Of a stretch of 64,000 bases of DNA, positions 1-8,307 are shown one piece after another. The DNA is from 67-14 sp035502775 (lineage in GTDB: Bacteria; Actinomycetota; Thermoleophilia; Solirubrobacterales; 70-9). Position numbers and translations under genes: made by a program. Numbering within the stretch: the stretch's first letter is position 1; every line of letters begins with the position of its first letter. A model generated the notes under the pieces. The model did no database searches. It was not told where the DNA came from and saw only the letters and a list, made by a program, of their open reading frames with translations. Where the stretch lies: assembly GCA_035502775.1 (NCBI GenBank), contig DATJUB010000078.1, positions 94,624 to 158,623 on the forward strand. Reading direction: 5' to 3'.

Positions 1-28
1 GTCGAATGATCGAAAGAAATTTGAACAC

Positions 29-787
29 GTGGGGCTGATCTACGCGATCGCCAATCAGAAGGGCGGTGTCGGCAAGACGACGACCGCAGTGAACCTCGGA
101 GCGGGCTTCGCCCGGCTCGGAAAGAAGGTTCTCGTCGTCGATCTCGACCAGCAGTGCAACGCTACCGTCGCGCTCGGCGGTGACAAGGACGGCCGGCCCT
201 CCAGCTACGACGTGCTGGCCGGAGAGACGACGCTGGCCGAAGCGGCCCGTCCGGCCGGCCCGGACAATCTCTGGCTGGTGCCCGCGAGCCGAGATCTGGC
301 CGGTGCCGTGGTCGAGCTGCCCCGCCTTGAGAACCCGAACTTCCGCCTGCGTGAACAGGTCGGCGATCTCGCCGATGATTTCGACATCACCCTGATCGAT
401 TGCCCGCCCGCGCTGGGGCCGGTCACCGTGAACGCCCTGGTCGCCTCCGACCGGGTGATCGTGCCCGTTCAAGCCGAATACCTGGCTCTCGAGGGGCTGG
501 TCGAGTTCCTCGACACGCTCTCCACGGTCCGCCGGGAGATGAACCCGACCCTGGAGCTCGCCGGCGTCGTCGTCACGATGCACGATGAGCGCACGCGACT
601 CGCCCAGGACGTCGAGCGTGAGCTCCGGGACCACTTCTCGGAGACCGTGTTCCGCAACGTGATTCCGCGTACCGTGAGAGTCGCCGAAGCCCCCAGCTAC
701 GGGATTCCGGTGACCGACTACGCGCCCAGTTCCAGAGGATCCGGCGCGTATCTCGCGCTGGCGGAGGAGGTGACGGCACGTGGCTGA
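29..787 (+). CDS. parA: Chromosome-partitioning ATPase ParA (Soj)
   Basis: ParA-family ATPase that works with ParB to segregate the chromosome origin. The 252-residue protein opens directly into the deviant Walker A motif KGGVGKTT (residues 11-18), followed by the Asp of the A' motif (VVDLDQQ, about 36-42) and a Walker B-like LIDCPPALG near residue 122. Length is normal for chromosomal ParA. The start is GTG at 29; no clear ribosome-binding site is seen so close to the window edge. It overlaps parB by 8 bp, the usual two-gene operon. ParAB usually lie near the replication origin next to rsmG/rnpA, but those genes would lie outside the window. Function is secure from the motifs and the partner. 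Confidence 0.96.
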   Translation: MGLIYAIANQKGGVGKTTTAVNLGAGFARLGKKVLVVDLDQQCNATVALGGDKDGRPSSYDVLAGETTLAEAARPAGPDNLWLVPASRDLAGAVVELPRLENPNFRLREQVGDLADDFDITLIDCPPALGPVTVNALVASDRVIVPVQAEYLALEGLVEFLDTLSTVRREMNPTLELAGVVVTMHDERTRLAQDVERELRDHFSETVFRNVIPRTVRVAEAPSYGIPVTDYAPSSRGSGAYLALAEEVTARG

Positions 788-1628
788 AAGACGTGGAATG
801 GGACGCGGACTCGGCGCGATCCTGCCCGAAAGCGCCACCGGGCCGGACATGCGGGAGCTGCCGGTCGATGTCATCAAGCCGAATCCGGGCCAGCCGCGCA
901 CCCGGTTCAAGGAAGAGGCACTTCAGTCGCTGGCCGACTCGATCTCGGCCAGCGGTGTCGTCCAGCCGCTGATCGTACGCTCAGTTAGTGGCGGAAGTTA
1001 CGAGATCATCGCCGGAGAACGCCGCTGGCGGGCCGCTCAGATGGCCGGGGTAGCCAGGGTCCCTGTGGTCATCCGGGATTCGGACGAAGCGGACCGGCTC
1101 GAGGTCGCTCTGATCGAGAACATGGTCCGCGAAGACCTGAACCCGGTGGAAGAGGCGAAAGCCTGCGCCGCTCTGGTCGAGGATCTCGGATTGAGCAAGG
1201 AAGATCTCGGCAAGCGGGTCGGGCGAAGCCGCCCGCAGATCTCGAACCTGATCCGTCTGCTCGACCTGCCCGACGAAGTGCTTGGCATGCTCGAAGTCGG
1301 TGACCTCAGCGAAGGCCACGGCCGCGCGATCCTGCAGGTCCCGGAGCACGACGAGCGCCGCAGGCTGGGCAAGCAGGCCTTCGCGGAGGGCTGGTCGGTT
1401 CGCCAGACCGAGGCTCAGGCACGGGCCGCCGGAGAGAATTCCGCACCCAAGGCCAAGCGAGCGAATCTGTCGGCCGAAGAGCTCGAAGCGATCGCCGAGG
1501 TCACGGAGAGACTCGAGACCAAGCTCGACCATCAGGTCCGGATCAAGCCCCGCGGCAACGGCATCTCGGTGGAGATCCAGCTCGACTCTCTGGACCAGGC
1601 GATCGATCTGGCCGACCGCCTCGGTTGA
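780..1628 (+). CDS. parB: Chromosome-partitioning protein ParB (Spo0J)
   Basis: ParB CTP-dependent DNA clamp that loads at parS and stimulates ParA. The 282-residue protein has the N-terminal GMGRGLGAIL segment that contacts ParA (6-15), a PNPGQPR box (about 34-40), the CTP-binding GERRWR motif (79-84), ENMVREDLNP (113-122) and a helix-turn-helix near 138-164 (KRVGRSRPQISNLIRLLDLP), then a C-terminal dimer region. It starts with GTG inside the end of parA, so translation is probably coupled. No canonical parS 16-mer was found in this window. Confidence 0.96.
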   Translation: MAERRGMGRGLGAILPESATGPDMRELPVDVIKPNPGQPRTRFKEEALQSLADSISASGVVQPLIVRSVSGGSYEIIAGERRWRAAQMAGVARVPVVIRDSDEADRLEVALIENMVREDLNPVEEAKACAALVEDLGLSKEDLGKRVGRSRPQISNLIRLLDLPDEVLGMLEVGDLSEGHGRAILQVPEHDERRRLGKQAFAEGWSVRQTEAQARAAGENSAPKAKRANLSAEELEAIAEVTERLETKLDHQVRIKPRGNGISVEIQLDSLDQAIDLADRLG

Positions 1629-1661
1629 CGCCCGATCGTTCGGGGGCCGAGGCGGCGAGAG

Positions 1662-1735
<74 letters not shown>

Positions 1736-1826
1736 GCAGCGAAGGCAGATTCTAGGGATTAGCCGCGAACGAGGCTGTCTCGCCCGTCTCGGAATGTTCA
1801 AGAAGAAGCAGCGACGGCCACCCACC

Positions 1827-1832
1827 TATAAT
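1827..1832 (+). promoter_or_regulatory. -10 box (TATAAT) of a leaderless promoter
   Basis: A perfect TATAAT lies 9 nt before the ATG at 1842, so the predicted transcription start falls at or just before the start codon. This favours 1842 over the ATG at 1794 and means the mRNA would carry no Shine-Dalgarno. No good -35 is visible. Confidence 0.6.
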
Positions 1833-1841
1833 CGCTGGTCC

Positions 1842-2330
1842 ATGCGTGAGATGCAGATCTACGGCGTCAGTTTCGACATGGTCGGCAAACAGCCGATCGT
1901 CTTGCTGAAGACGACGGACGACAACCGCTTCCTGCCGATCTGGATCGGGCATCCGGAAGCCGCCGCGATCCTGATGAAGCTTCAGGGTGCGGACACGCCC
2001 CGTCCGATGACCCATGACCTCATGGTCGACATGCTCGACCAGGTGGAGACGAAATGCGAGCGCATCTCGATCACCGAACTGAGGGACAACACCTTCTACG
2101 CCTCGATCACGCTGTCGGTCGCCGGCACCGAGCTGGAGATAGATTCGCGCCCCTCCGACGCCCTGGCGCTCGCCGTCCGGGTCTCCGCCCCGATCTTCGT
2201 CGCCGAAGAGGTGATCGAAGAATCCTCGATCGAGTTCGATCAGGGAATCGAAGACAACGAGCAGGTCGTCGAGAAGTTCAAGGACTTCCTAGACGATGTC
2301 TCACCCGAAGATTTTCTTCAGGGTTCCTAG
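1842..2330 (+). CDS. Bifunctional nuclease (BFN/DUF151) family protein
   Basis: Single-domain DUF151 protein, 162 residues from the chosen start. It begins MREMQIYGVSFD and continues with the family's core: a substrate-facing LPIWIGHPEAAAI segment, MTHDLMVDML and the SRPSDALALAVR motif. Members have been described as nucleases with DNase/RNase activity, but the physiological role is poorly known. An in-frame ATG at 1794 would add 16 residues, but a TATAAT lies between the two starts, so the shorter form is preferred. The C-terminal tail is acidic and ends in a perfect palindrome that includes the stop codon. It is convergent with ddl. Confidence 0.85.
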   Translation: MREMQIYGVSFDMVGKQPIVLLKTTDDNRFLPIWIGHPEAAAILMKLQGADTPRPMTHDLMVDMLDQVETKCERISITELRDNTFYASITLSVAGTELEIDSRPSDALALAVRVSAPIFVAEEVIEESSIEFDQGIEDNEQVVEKFKDFLDDVSPEDFLQGS

Positions 2331-2340
2331 GAACCCTGAA
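2317..2340. terminator. Perfect 24-bp palindrome over a stop codon
   Basis: A perfect inverted repeat with arm TTCAGGGTTCC centres on CTAG and contains the BFN stop codon. It sits in the convergent gap with ddl. Neither strand has the T-run after the stem expected of a classical intrinsic terminator, so transcript-end protection or bidirectional termination are both possible. Confidence 0.5.
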
Positions 2341-2352
2341 AAATCAACAAGA

Positions 2353-2398
2353 GTCAGAATCGCTTCGCTGTGCGATCCCGACTTCGAGGTCGCGCCAT
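2353..2398 (+). repeat. REP-like hairpin element, copy A
   Basis: Imperfect stem GTCAGAATCGC / GCGATCCCGAC around the loop TTCGCTGT, followed by TTCGAGGTCGCGCCA. The same arrangement, with a closely related loop and 3' tail, occurs at 29254-29304. Both copies lie just after a plus-strand gene in a convergent gap. Confidence 0.5.
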
Positions 2399-2418
2399 GA
2401 ATGGGCAAAAGTGCTGCG

Positions 2419-3336
2419 TCACAGGGCCAGATCGATGATTCGGGCGACCATCGCCTCGAACTCGACCCCGGCCGCTTCCGCCGCTTGGGGCAGCAATGAG
2501 GTCTCCGTCAGACCCGGGATCGCGTTGATCTCCAGGATCTGTGGGCCGTCGTCGCCGAGAATCAGGTCCACCCTTGAGAATCCGGAGCAGCCGAGCGCGT
2601 TGTAGGCGGCGAGCGCGACCCGGTTCACCTCGTCGGCGTCTTCGTCGCTCAGTTCGGCCGGGCAGACGAAACTGGCACCGCCGATCTCGTAGCGGGCCTC
2701 GAAGTCGTAGGCGTTGTTGTCGGTCGGGATCGCCTCGACGATAGGCAGGACCTGATCCCCGAGGACCGACACCGCGAGCTCGCGCCCGCTCACCCAGGTC
2801 TCCAGGATCGCCCGGTTGTCATAGCTGAGCGCGGTCATCAGAGCGCCCGGGATGTCCTCGGCTCTCGTCACCACCTTGACCCCGAGCGAGGATCCCTGTG
2901 AGGCCGGCTTGGCCACGAGGGGCAGTCCCACGGTGTCGACCGCGCGCTGGAAGCTGGAAGCGGCGCCGAAATCACGGATAGCCGCCTCGGAGTAGGTGAC
3001 CCAATTCGGCGTGGGAAGGCCGTTCTCCCGCAGGATGTGCTTGGCGAGGCTCTTGTCCATGCAGCGCTGGCAGGCCGCCACTCCCGGACCGGTGTGGGGG
3101 ATGTCGAGCAGATCGAGCAGGGCCTGCACGGTTCCGTCCTCACCTTCGGTCCCGTGCAGGGCGATGAAGGCGACATCCGGCCGGATCCCTTCCAGCTTCG
3201 CGACCAGGTCGGGGCCGAGGTCGAGTACCTCGACCTCGTGGCCGATGTCCGACAATGCCTCGGCGACCCTGGCCCCGGATCGCAGCGATACGCCCCGTTC
3301 CAGGGAGCGACCGCCCTGCAGCAGCGCGACCTTCAT
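2419..3336 (-). CDS. ddl: D-alanine--D-alanine ligase
   Basis: ATP-grasp ligase forming D-Ala-D-Ala for peptidoglycan precursors in the cytoplasm. The 305-residue protein has the N-terminal LLQGGRSLERGVSLRSG motif (Ddl-typical, with R-G where many have E-H), HGTEGEDG at 61-68, an ATP-grasp segment VAKPASQGSSLGVKVV near 141-156 and the metal- and product-binding LEINAIPGLT near 270-280. Length is normal. The start codon overlaps the stop of the upstream aminotransferase gene by 4 bp (ATGA), so the two are cotranscribed and probably translationally coupled. Confidence 0.95.
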   Translation of the reverse strand: MKVALLQGGRSLERGVSLRSGARVAEALSDIGHEVEVLDLGPDLVAKLEGIRPDVAFIALHGTEGEDGTVQALLDLLDIPHTGPGVAACQRCMDKSLAKHILRENGLPTPNWVTYSEAAIRDFGAASSFQRAVDTVGLPLVAKPASQGSSLGVKVVTRAEDIPGALMTALSYDNRAILETWVSGRELAVSVLGDQVLPIVEAIPTDNNAYDFEARYEIGGASFVCPAELSDEDADEVNRVALAAYNALGCSGFSRVDLILGDDGPQILEINAIPGLTETSLLPQAAEAAGVEFEAMVARIIDLAL

Positions 3337-4658
3337 CGCTCTTCCTCCGGATCTTCGGGTCTGGGTGGGAGCCGCATCTCGTCCGTTCCGGTCATCGTCT
3401 CGTAAAGGGCGAGATGCTCGCGGGCGACCTTTCCGATGCGGCGGATCCCTTCGATGATCTCGTCCTCCTTCACTCCCGAGAAGTTGAGGCGCATCGAGCT
3501 GGCACCCCGGCCGTCGACGTAGGCGCCGGTTCCGGGAACGAAGGCGACACCCTTGGTCAATGCCTTGGCGAGCAGGTCCTCGGTGTCGATCACGTCGGGC
3601 AGGGTCGCCCAGACGAACAGGCCGCCCTCGGGCTTGGTCCAGGTGGTTCCGTGGGGGAAATACTCGGACATCGCGCCGACCATCGCGTCGCGCCGGTTCC
3701 GGTAGATCGCGACGAGATCGTCCACGTACTCCCGCCAGCGGTCCTTCTTGAAGTACTCGCCGGCGAAATCCTGGGTGAGGGTGGAGGTGCAGAGGTCGGA
3801 TGCCGCCTTGCCGAGCACGACCTTTTCGCGGATCGGCGTAGGCGAGACTATCCAGCCGATGCGCAGTCCGGCCGAGAGGATCTTCGAGAAGGTGCCGAGA
3901 TACACGACGTAATTGCCCCCATCGAGGCTGTAGAGCGTCGGCAGCGGATCACCTTCGTAGCGGAGCAGGCCGTAGGGATTGTCTTCGACCACGAGGATCT
4001 CGTGTTCGCGGGCTAGGGCGACCAGCCGGTGGCGCCGCTCGAGCGAAAGGGTCGCTCCACCCGGGTTCTGGAAGGTCGGCACCGAGTAGATGAACTTCGG
4101 CTTGCGGCCCTTGGCGGCGAGCTCGGCGAGGGTCTGTTCGAGGATGTCGATCTTCATCCCGTCCGAGTCGCATTCGATCTGGATGATGTCGGCCTCGTAC
4201 GAGCAGAAAGTCGGGATCGCGCCGGGGTACGTCGGTGCGTCGCAGATCAGCGCGTCGCCCGGATCGATCAGCACCTTGGTGATCAGATCGATCGCCTGCT
4301 GGCCACCGGTGGTCACGGTGACATCCATCGGATCGATCCGCATGTCCTCGGCCGCCATGACCTTCGCGATCTGTTCGCGAACCAGGTCTATGCCCTCGGT
4401 CGGGCCGTACTGCAGAACCTCGGCCACAGAGGTCTTCGCGATCCGATCCATCTCCGCGGCGAAAGCCTCCGGCGGGAAAGTCGAAGTGTCGGGCAGCCCT
4501 CCGGCAAGGGAGATCACCTCGGGTCGGGCCGTGATCGCCATCATGTCCCGCATCGCCGAAGACCGCATCACCCTGGTCCGTTTCGCGAACAGGGAAGCGT
4601 AGCGCTCGAGGTCTTTCGACCGGGTCTGGGGACGTCGGGGAGGTGGTGGAGCCGCCAT
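3333..4658 (-). CDS. PLP-dependent aminotransferase (fold I, aminoadipate/MocR type)
   Basis: Class I/II aminotransferase of 441 residues. It has the N-terminal ISLAGGLPD motif, TVTTGGQQAIDL, an NPGG cofactor-region motif (198-201), VVEDNPYG and the Schiff-base lysine in GTFSK (Lys259), ending with a substrate-binding RLNFSG. It lacks a GntR DNA-binding domain, so it is the free-enzyme type (LysN/2-aminoadipate or aromatic/branched-chain specificity) rather than a MocR regulator. Substrate cannot be read from sequence. Its 4-bp overlap with ddl raises the possibility of a role in amino-acid supply for the wall, but that is inference. A related 357-residue paralog lies at 31352-32425. Confidence 0.85.
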   Translation of the reverse strand: MAAPPPPRRPQTRSKDLERYASLFAKRTRVMRSSAMRDMMAITARPEVISLAGGLPDTSTFPPEAFAAEMDRIAKTSVAEVLQYGPTEGIDLVREQIAKVMAAEDMRIDPMDVTVTTGGQQAIDLITKVLIDPGDALICDAPTYPGAIPTFCSYEADIIQIECDSDGMKIDILEQTLAELAAKGRKPKFIYSVPTFQNPGGATLSLERRHRLVALAREHEILVVEDNPYGLLRYEGDPLPTLYSLDGGNYVVYLGTFSKILSAGLRIGWIVSPTPIREKVVLGKAASDLCTSTLTQDFAGEYFKKDRWREYVDDLVAIYRNRRDAMVGAMSEYFPHGTTWTKPEGGLFVWATLPDVIDTEDLLAKALTKGVAFVPGTGAYVDGRGASSMRLNFSGVKEDEIIEGIRRIGKVAREHLALYETMTGTDEMRLPPRPEDPEEER

Positions 4659-5104
4659 CGTTCTATTCTCCCGGTATCAGCGCTTTCGAAACAATCTGCC
4701 TCGCCGCCGGGATAGGTATTGCCATCGGCATGATCGCCGGCACCACCGGACTCGAAGGATCGGCCCGTGGCCGCATGACCGTGCTCGCCGCGATCATCGG
4801 ACTGGTCTTCGGTTACCTGATCGCGTCGGTTTTCGACGGATCGAGTCTTCCCGGAGCGCTCAGCGGCGGCCTCTTCGCCGGCTTCGCCTGCGTGGTGGTC
4901 AGCGGGGTGATCGCCGGAGCGACCCGGCGCGGCGGCACGGCGGCGCTCGCCTTCCTCACCGTGTTCGCAGCGGTGATCGTGGCCGGAATCTCGGTCCTCT
5001 TCCCATATTTCGCGATTCTCCCCGCCGCCGGCCTGATCTGGCTGGCGATCGGCCGGCGCAAACGGGCCGACCGCAAGCACGCCGGGTTGCGCGTTCTGCG
5101 CTAG
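4643..5104 (+). CDS. Small multi-pass membrane protein, unknown function
   Basis: Unrecognised 153-residue hydrophobic protein with about five Gly/Ala-rich transmembrane segments (roughly 17-33, 44-62, 69-90, 98-117, 120-135) and a basic cytoplasmic tail (GRRKRADRKH). The GTG start at 4643 (a second GTG follows at 4646) overlaps the divergent aminotransferase gene by 16 bp; no other in-frame start is available before the first membrane segment. The next gene starts on the base after its stop codon, suggesting a two-gene operon with the alkaline-phosphatase-fold enzyme. No catalytic motif is seen. Confidence 0.65.
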   Translation: MVEPPSFYSPGISAFETICLAAGIGIAIGMIAGTTGLEGSARGRMTVLAAIIGLVFGYLIASVFDGSSLPGALSGGLFAGFACVVVSGVIAGATRRGGTAALAFLTVFAAVIVAGISVLFPYFAILPAAGLIWLAIGRRKRADRKHAGLRVLR

Positions 5105-6652
5105 ATGAAAAAGAAGTTCGTACTTGCGTATGTCGATTCCCTGAGAACCGACATGCTCAAACAGGCGATCGACGAGGGGCGGGCACCGACCTTCGGGCGT
5201 CTCGTGAAACGCGGGGTGCTGGTCGAGAACTGCGTCTCATCCTTTCCGTCGGTCACCCCGGTCGCGTCGGCGGAGATGGTCACCGGGGTCGCGGCCGACC
5301 GGCACTGGATCAGCGGCATGAACTGGTACCACCGGGTCGAGCAGCGCTACGTCGAGTACGGCTCGTCGCTCGAGGCCTCACGGGCCTTCGGACTCTTCCG
5401 CTCCCTTCACGACCTGGTCTACAACATGAACATGGCCCACCTGAACCCGGGGATCGAAACGATCTTCGAGACGCTCGACGATCAGGGACGGCGCACCGCC
5501 TCGACCCCGTTTCTGATCTATCGCGGACGGCATCGGCACGACGTCACGCTGCAGGGACTCACCGGCAAGGCGATCGAGTCCGGCCTGCTGAAGTTCGACT
5601 ACGGGACCTGGGGGCCGAAGGAACTGTTCTACGGAGATCTCTATGCCTCGATGCCGACCCCGTGCAAGCCGAGTTCGATTCCGGGCAAGCGGGACTCGTA
5701 CTCGGCCTGTTGCGCCTCCGAGCTCGTTTCACGGAACAAGTTCGATTTCTTGCTGCTCTCTTTCCCGGACAACGACAACTACTCGCACAAGCATGGTCCC
5801 GCGGCGTCGGTGAACTCGATCGAGCAGGCGGACATCTGCATGGCGGAGGTGATCCGGGCGGCCGGCGGCATGGATGGTTTTCTCACCGATCACGCCCTGA
5901 TCCTGCTGGCCGATCATGCCCACACCGATGTCGAGAAGCCGCTGGAGCTGATCAGGGGAATGGCCGAGAAGTGGCATGTTCTGCGGCCTTCCGAGGATCG
6001 GCCCGATCAGGCCGAGATCGCGGTCAGCCCGACCTCGAGGGCGGCCCACATCTATCTGCTTCAGGAGCAGGACAATCCGGTCCGGCACGAACGGGTCAGG
6101 AAGCAGGCCGCCTCGATCGAGGGTGTCGAGCTCGTCTGCTGGCTGGAACACACCGACGGATCACCGCTGGTGCGCATCAGTCCCGGGCTGGGTGGAGCGA
6201 CCGATCTGGTCACGGTTGTCGAGCGGGAAGGGAAGCGGATCTCGTTCCGACCGGCGGAAAAGTCGAAAAAGACCGACGAATTCGGCGAGCTCGTCACCGA
6301 CCGCCGTGGAAACAGCTGGGAGATCAGCGGCAACACCGAAGCGCTCGAAGCTTCGGTCGAAGCCGGAAGGATCGAAACCCCGGTCTTCCCCGACGCCCTC
6401 GGCCGCCTCCACTCAGCACTTCACGCACCCCACGCGGGAGACGTCCTGATCTCGGCAACCCTGGGCTACGAATGCATCGATTGGGGAGGGGCCGCCCATG
6501 TGGGAGGCGGAAGTCACGGCTCGTTGCGCCGCGAAGATTCCGAAGGACCCCTGCTGTTCGTCAACTGCGGACCCGAGTCGCCAGACGAGCGTCAACAATG
6601 GGCCCTGAAGGACGTAGTCCCAGTGATCAGAGAGCATTTCGAGAGTCCCTGA
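5105..6652 (+). CDS. Alkaline-phosphatase superfamily phosphodiesterase (NPP-like), cytosolic
   Basis: 515-residue member of the alkaline phosphatase/nucleotide pyrophosphatase superfamily. Visible metal-site elements are the N-terminal VDSLRTD (Asp11), a Thr nucleophile in SFPSVTPVASAEMVTG (Thr51, ten residues before the conserved Gly), PDNDNYSHKHG near 220-230 and LLADHAHTD near 265. No signal peptide or membrane segment is present, unlike the related enzymes at 29-58 kb. Family reactions are hydrolysis of phosphodiesters or pyrophosphates; the substrate is unknown. It begins immediately after the stop of the membrane protein gene and ends at a long hairpin. Confidence 0.8.
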   Translation: MKKKFVLAYVDSLRTDMLKQAIDEGRAPTFGRLVKRGVLVENCVSSFPSVTPVASAEMVTGVAADRHWISGMNWYHRVEQRYVEYGSSLEASRAFGLFRSLHDLVYNMNMAHLNPGIETIFETLDDQGRRTASTPFLIYRGRHRHDVTLQGLTGKAIESGLLKFDYGTWGPKELFYGDLYASMPTPCKPSSIPGKRDSYSACCASELVSRNKFDFLLLSFPDNDNYSHKHGPAASVNSIEQADICMAEVIRAAGGMDGFLTDHALILLADHAHTDVEKPLELIRGMAEKWHVLRPSEDRPDQAEIAVSPTSRAAHIYLLQEQDNPVRHERVRKQAASIEGVELVCWLEHTDGSPLVRISPGLGGATDLVTVVEREGKRISFRPAEKSKKTDEFGELVTDRRGNSWEISGNTEALEASVEAGRIETPVFPDALGRLHSALHAPHAGDVLISATLGYECIDWGGAAHVGGGSHGSLRREDSEGPLLFVNCGPESPDERQQWALKDVVPVIREHFESP

Positions 6653-6653
6653 C

Positions 6654-6702
6654 AGGGTGGAGACGATTTCCTCCCGCTCAGGGAGGAAATCGTCTCCACC
6701 CT
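6654..6702. repeat. Long hairpin of the TGGRGRCGATT family, copy 1
   Basis: Perfect 22-bp stem with a 5-nt loop (GCTCA), starting two bases after a stop codon in a convergent gap. The outer arm GGTGGAGACGATT is identical to the hairpin at 40524-40570, while the inner arm differs with pairing maintained. It probably acts as a bidirectional transcription end or mRNA 3' stabiliser. Confidence 0.75.
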
Positions 6703-6742
6703 CGCTCGTGAACCTTCGGGTTTGCCGGTTTCGGTGGTGGGC

Positions 6743-7522
6743 TCAGACTTGATGTAGAAAAGGCTCGATCGAGTCAGCCAACCCAGCCGGGTTGATCTCG
6801 ATCGCGGCACCCATCACCCAGACGTCCTCGGTGGCCGACTCGAACCGCACCGGCATCTCGGTGCGCATCCGTTCGATCGCCTGTTCCTTCTTCACCCCGA
6901 GCACACTGTCGCGGGCTCCGGTCATGCCGACGTCGGAGATGAATGCGGTCCCGCCGGGCAGGACCCTGCCGTCGGCGGTCGGCACATGGGTGTGGGTGCC
7001 GCAGACAGCCGCGACCCGACCGTCCAGATACCAGCCCAGGGCGACCTTTTCGGAGGTCACCTCGGCGTGGAAATCGACGAAGATCGCGTCGCATCTGCCG
7101 TCCAGCTCGGTCAGCAGCGTGTCGGCCTCGTCGAAGGGAGAGCGAGCGGCCCGCAGGCCGACCGTGCCGCTGAGGTTGACGATCGCGATCCGCATGTCAT
7201 CTGCCCCGGCCTCGACGATCACGTGGCCCTTGCCCGGATTGGCCTTGCGGTAGTTGGCGGGCCGGATGACCCGGTCGGCGCTGTCCAGGAAGGCGTAGGC
7301 ATCGCGGTGCCGGTAGGCGTGGTTGCCGAGCGTGATCACGTCGGCGCCGTTGTCGAAGATGTTGCGGGCGGTCTTCTCGGTGATGCCCATCCCGCCGGCG
7401 GAGTTCTCACCGTTGACCACGGTCAGGTCCGGTTCGAAACGCTGCTTCAGCCCGGGCATGGCGGCGGCCAGACCGCGGCGTCCCGGACTTCCGACCACAT
7501 CACCGACGAAGAGCAGTTTCAC
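6743..7522 (-). CDS. ymdB: YmdB-family metallophosphoesterase (TIGR00282)
   Basis: Calcineurin-like metallophosphoesterase of 259 residues, the usual length. Metal ligands of the family are visible: Asp8 (FVGDVVG), Glu39-Asn40 (VNGENSAGG), Asn67-His68 (TLGNHAY), HAE in the middle and CGTHTHVPTAD near 176-184. Characterised relatives hydrolyse 2',3'-cyclic nucleotides and affect biofilm and RNA turnover in Bacillus; the role here is inferred. The GTG start at 7522 follows TAGGGT by 7 nt, suggesting a leaderless mRNA. It is divergent from the ABC exporter and convergent with the phosphodiesterase gene. Confidence 0.9.
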   Translation of the reverse strand: MKLLFVGDVVGSPGRRGLAAAMPGLKQRFEPDLTVVNGENSAGGMGITEKTARNIFDNGADVITLGNHAYRHRDAYAFLDSADRVIRPANYRKANPGKGHVIVEAGADDMRIAIVNLSGTVGLRAARSPFDEADTLLTELDGRCDAIFVDFHAEVTSEKVALGWYLDGRVAAVCGTHTHVPTADGRVLPGGTAFISDVGMTGARDSVLGVKKEQAIERMRTEMPVRFESATEDVWVMGAAIEINPAGLADSIEPFLHQV

Positions 7523-7529
7523 CTGACCG

Positions 7530-7535
7530 ACCCTA
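7530..7535 (-). promoter_or_regulatory. -10 box (TAGGGT) of ymdB
   Basis: TAGGGT on the minus strand ends 7 nt before the GTG start of ymdB; leaderless arrangement. It lies 29 bp from the divergent -10 box at 7565. Confidence 0.45.
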
Positions 7536-7564
7536 CCGACACTCAGTTCATCGACCGGATCGCG

Positions 7565-7570
7565 TACGGT
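7565..7570 (+). promoter_or_regulatory. -10 box (TACGGT) of the ABC exporter operon
   Basis: TACGGT ends 9 nt before the ATG at 7580, matching the T-A-N-N-N-T pattern of the other leaderless starts. It supports 7580 as the start, rather than the longer open frame that continues upstream across ymdB. Confidence 0.45.
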
Positions 7571-7579
7571 TCTCGGCCA

Positions 7580-8305
7580 ATGGCTGACGGCACGTCAAGG
7601 AAGGCACTGTCCGCGAACGGGATCGTGAAACGCTTCGGCGAGCGAGAGGCGCTGCGCGGAATCGGGTTCGAGGCGCATCCCGGAGAGGTGGTCGCGGTGA
7701 TCGGGCCGAACGGTGCCGGCAAGACCACGCTGCTCACGATTCTCGCCGGGATCGCCGAACCGGATGCGGGCGCGGTCGAGACCAGCGGCGGCGGTGTCGG
7801 CTGGGTGCCACAGCAGGCGGCGCTCTACCGGCGGCTGACGGTTTCCGAGAACCTGCTGCTCTTCGCCCGGCTTCAGGGCCACGACGATCCGGCCGCTCGG
7901 GTCGAGCAGATGCTCGAACTGACCGGGCTCGGGGTGCGCCGCGACGATCAGGTCGGCAGCCTTTCCGGCGGCAACCAGCAGCGCATCAACATCGCGATCG
8001 GGCTGATGGCGAATCCTTCGGTCCTGCTCCTGGACGAGCCGAGCGTCGGGCTCGATCCCGCCCAGAGGGCGCGGCTCTGGCAGTTCATCCTCGGTCTGGT
8101 GGCCGATGGCACCGCGGTCGTGTTCTCCACCCACGACATCCAGGAAGCCGAGCGGTACGCGGAGCGCATCTTCGTCGTAGCCGACGGCGGCGGCGTCTTC
8201 AACGGGACCGCGACCGAGTTGCGCGACGCGGTCGGATCGGCGAACGGATCGGACTTCGATCTGGAGACCTCCTTCCTGGCCTTTCTCAAGAAGGAAGGGC
8301 ACTGA
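7580..8305 (+). CDS. ABC transporter ATP-binding protein
   Basis: Nucleotide-binding subunit of an ABC-2-type exporter, 241 residues. Walker A is GPNGAGKT (42-49), then the Q-loop in VPQQAAL, signature LSGGNQQ (about 128-134), Walker B VLLLDEPSVGLDP (148-160) and the H-loop STHD (about 181). The open frame extends 198 codons further upstream, but that part is antisense to ymdB and the Walker fold starts properly only after 7580. The gene is followed after 2 bp by its permease. Cargo is unknown; NatA-like Na+ export or drug/lipid export are typical for this class. Confidence 0.92.
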   Translation: MADGTSRKALSANGIVKRFGEREALRGIGFEAHPGEVVAVIGPNGAGKTTLLTILAGIAEPDAGAVETSGGGVGWVPQQAALYRRLTVSENLLLFARLQGHDDPAARVEQMLELTGLGVRRDDQVGSLSGGNQQRINIAIGLMANPSVLLLDEPSVGLDPAQRARLWQFILGLVADGTAVVFSTHDIQEAERYAERIFVVADGGGVFNGTATELRDAVGSANGSDFDLETSFLAFLKKEGH

Positions 8306-8307
8306 CG

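Noticed and set aside
26..31. CACGTG core near parA and a TGTTCCACGTG half-site near 61846 as parS
   Set aside because: parS needs a 14-16 bp palindrome around TTTCACGTGAAA or a close variant. Only the central hexamer or one half matches, so neither is called.
6986..7579. N-terminal extension of the ABC ATPase
   Set aside because: The frame is open but antisense to ymdB, and the ATPase fold begins after 7580, where a -10 box precedes an ATG.
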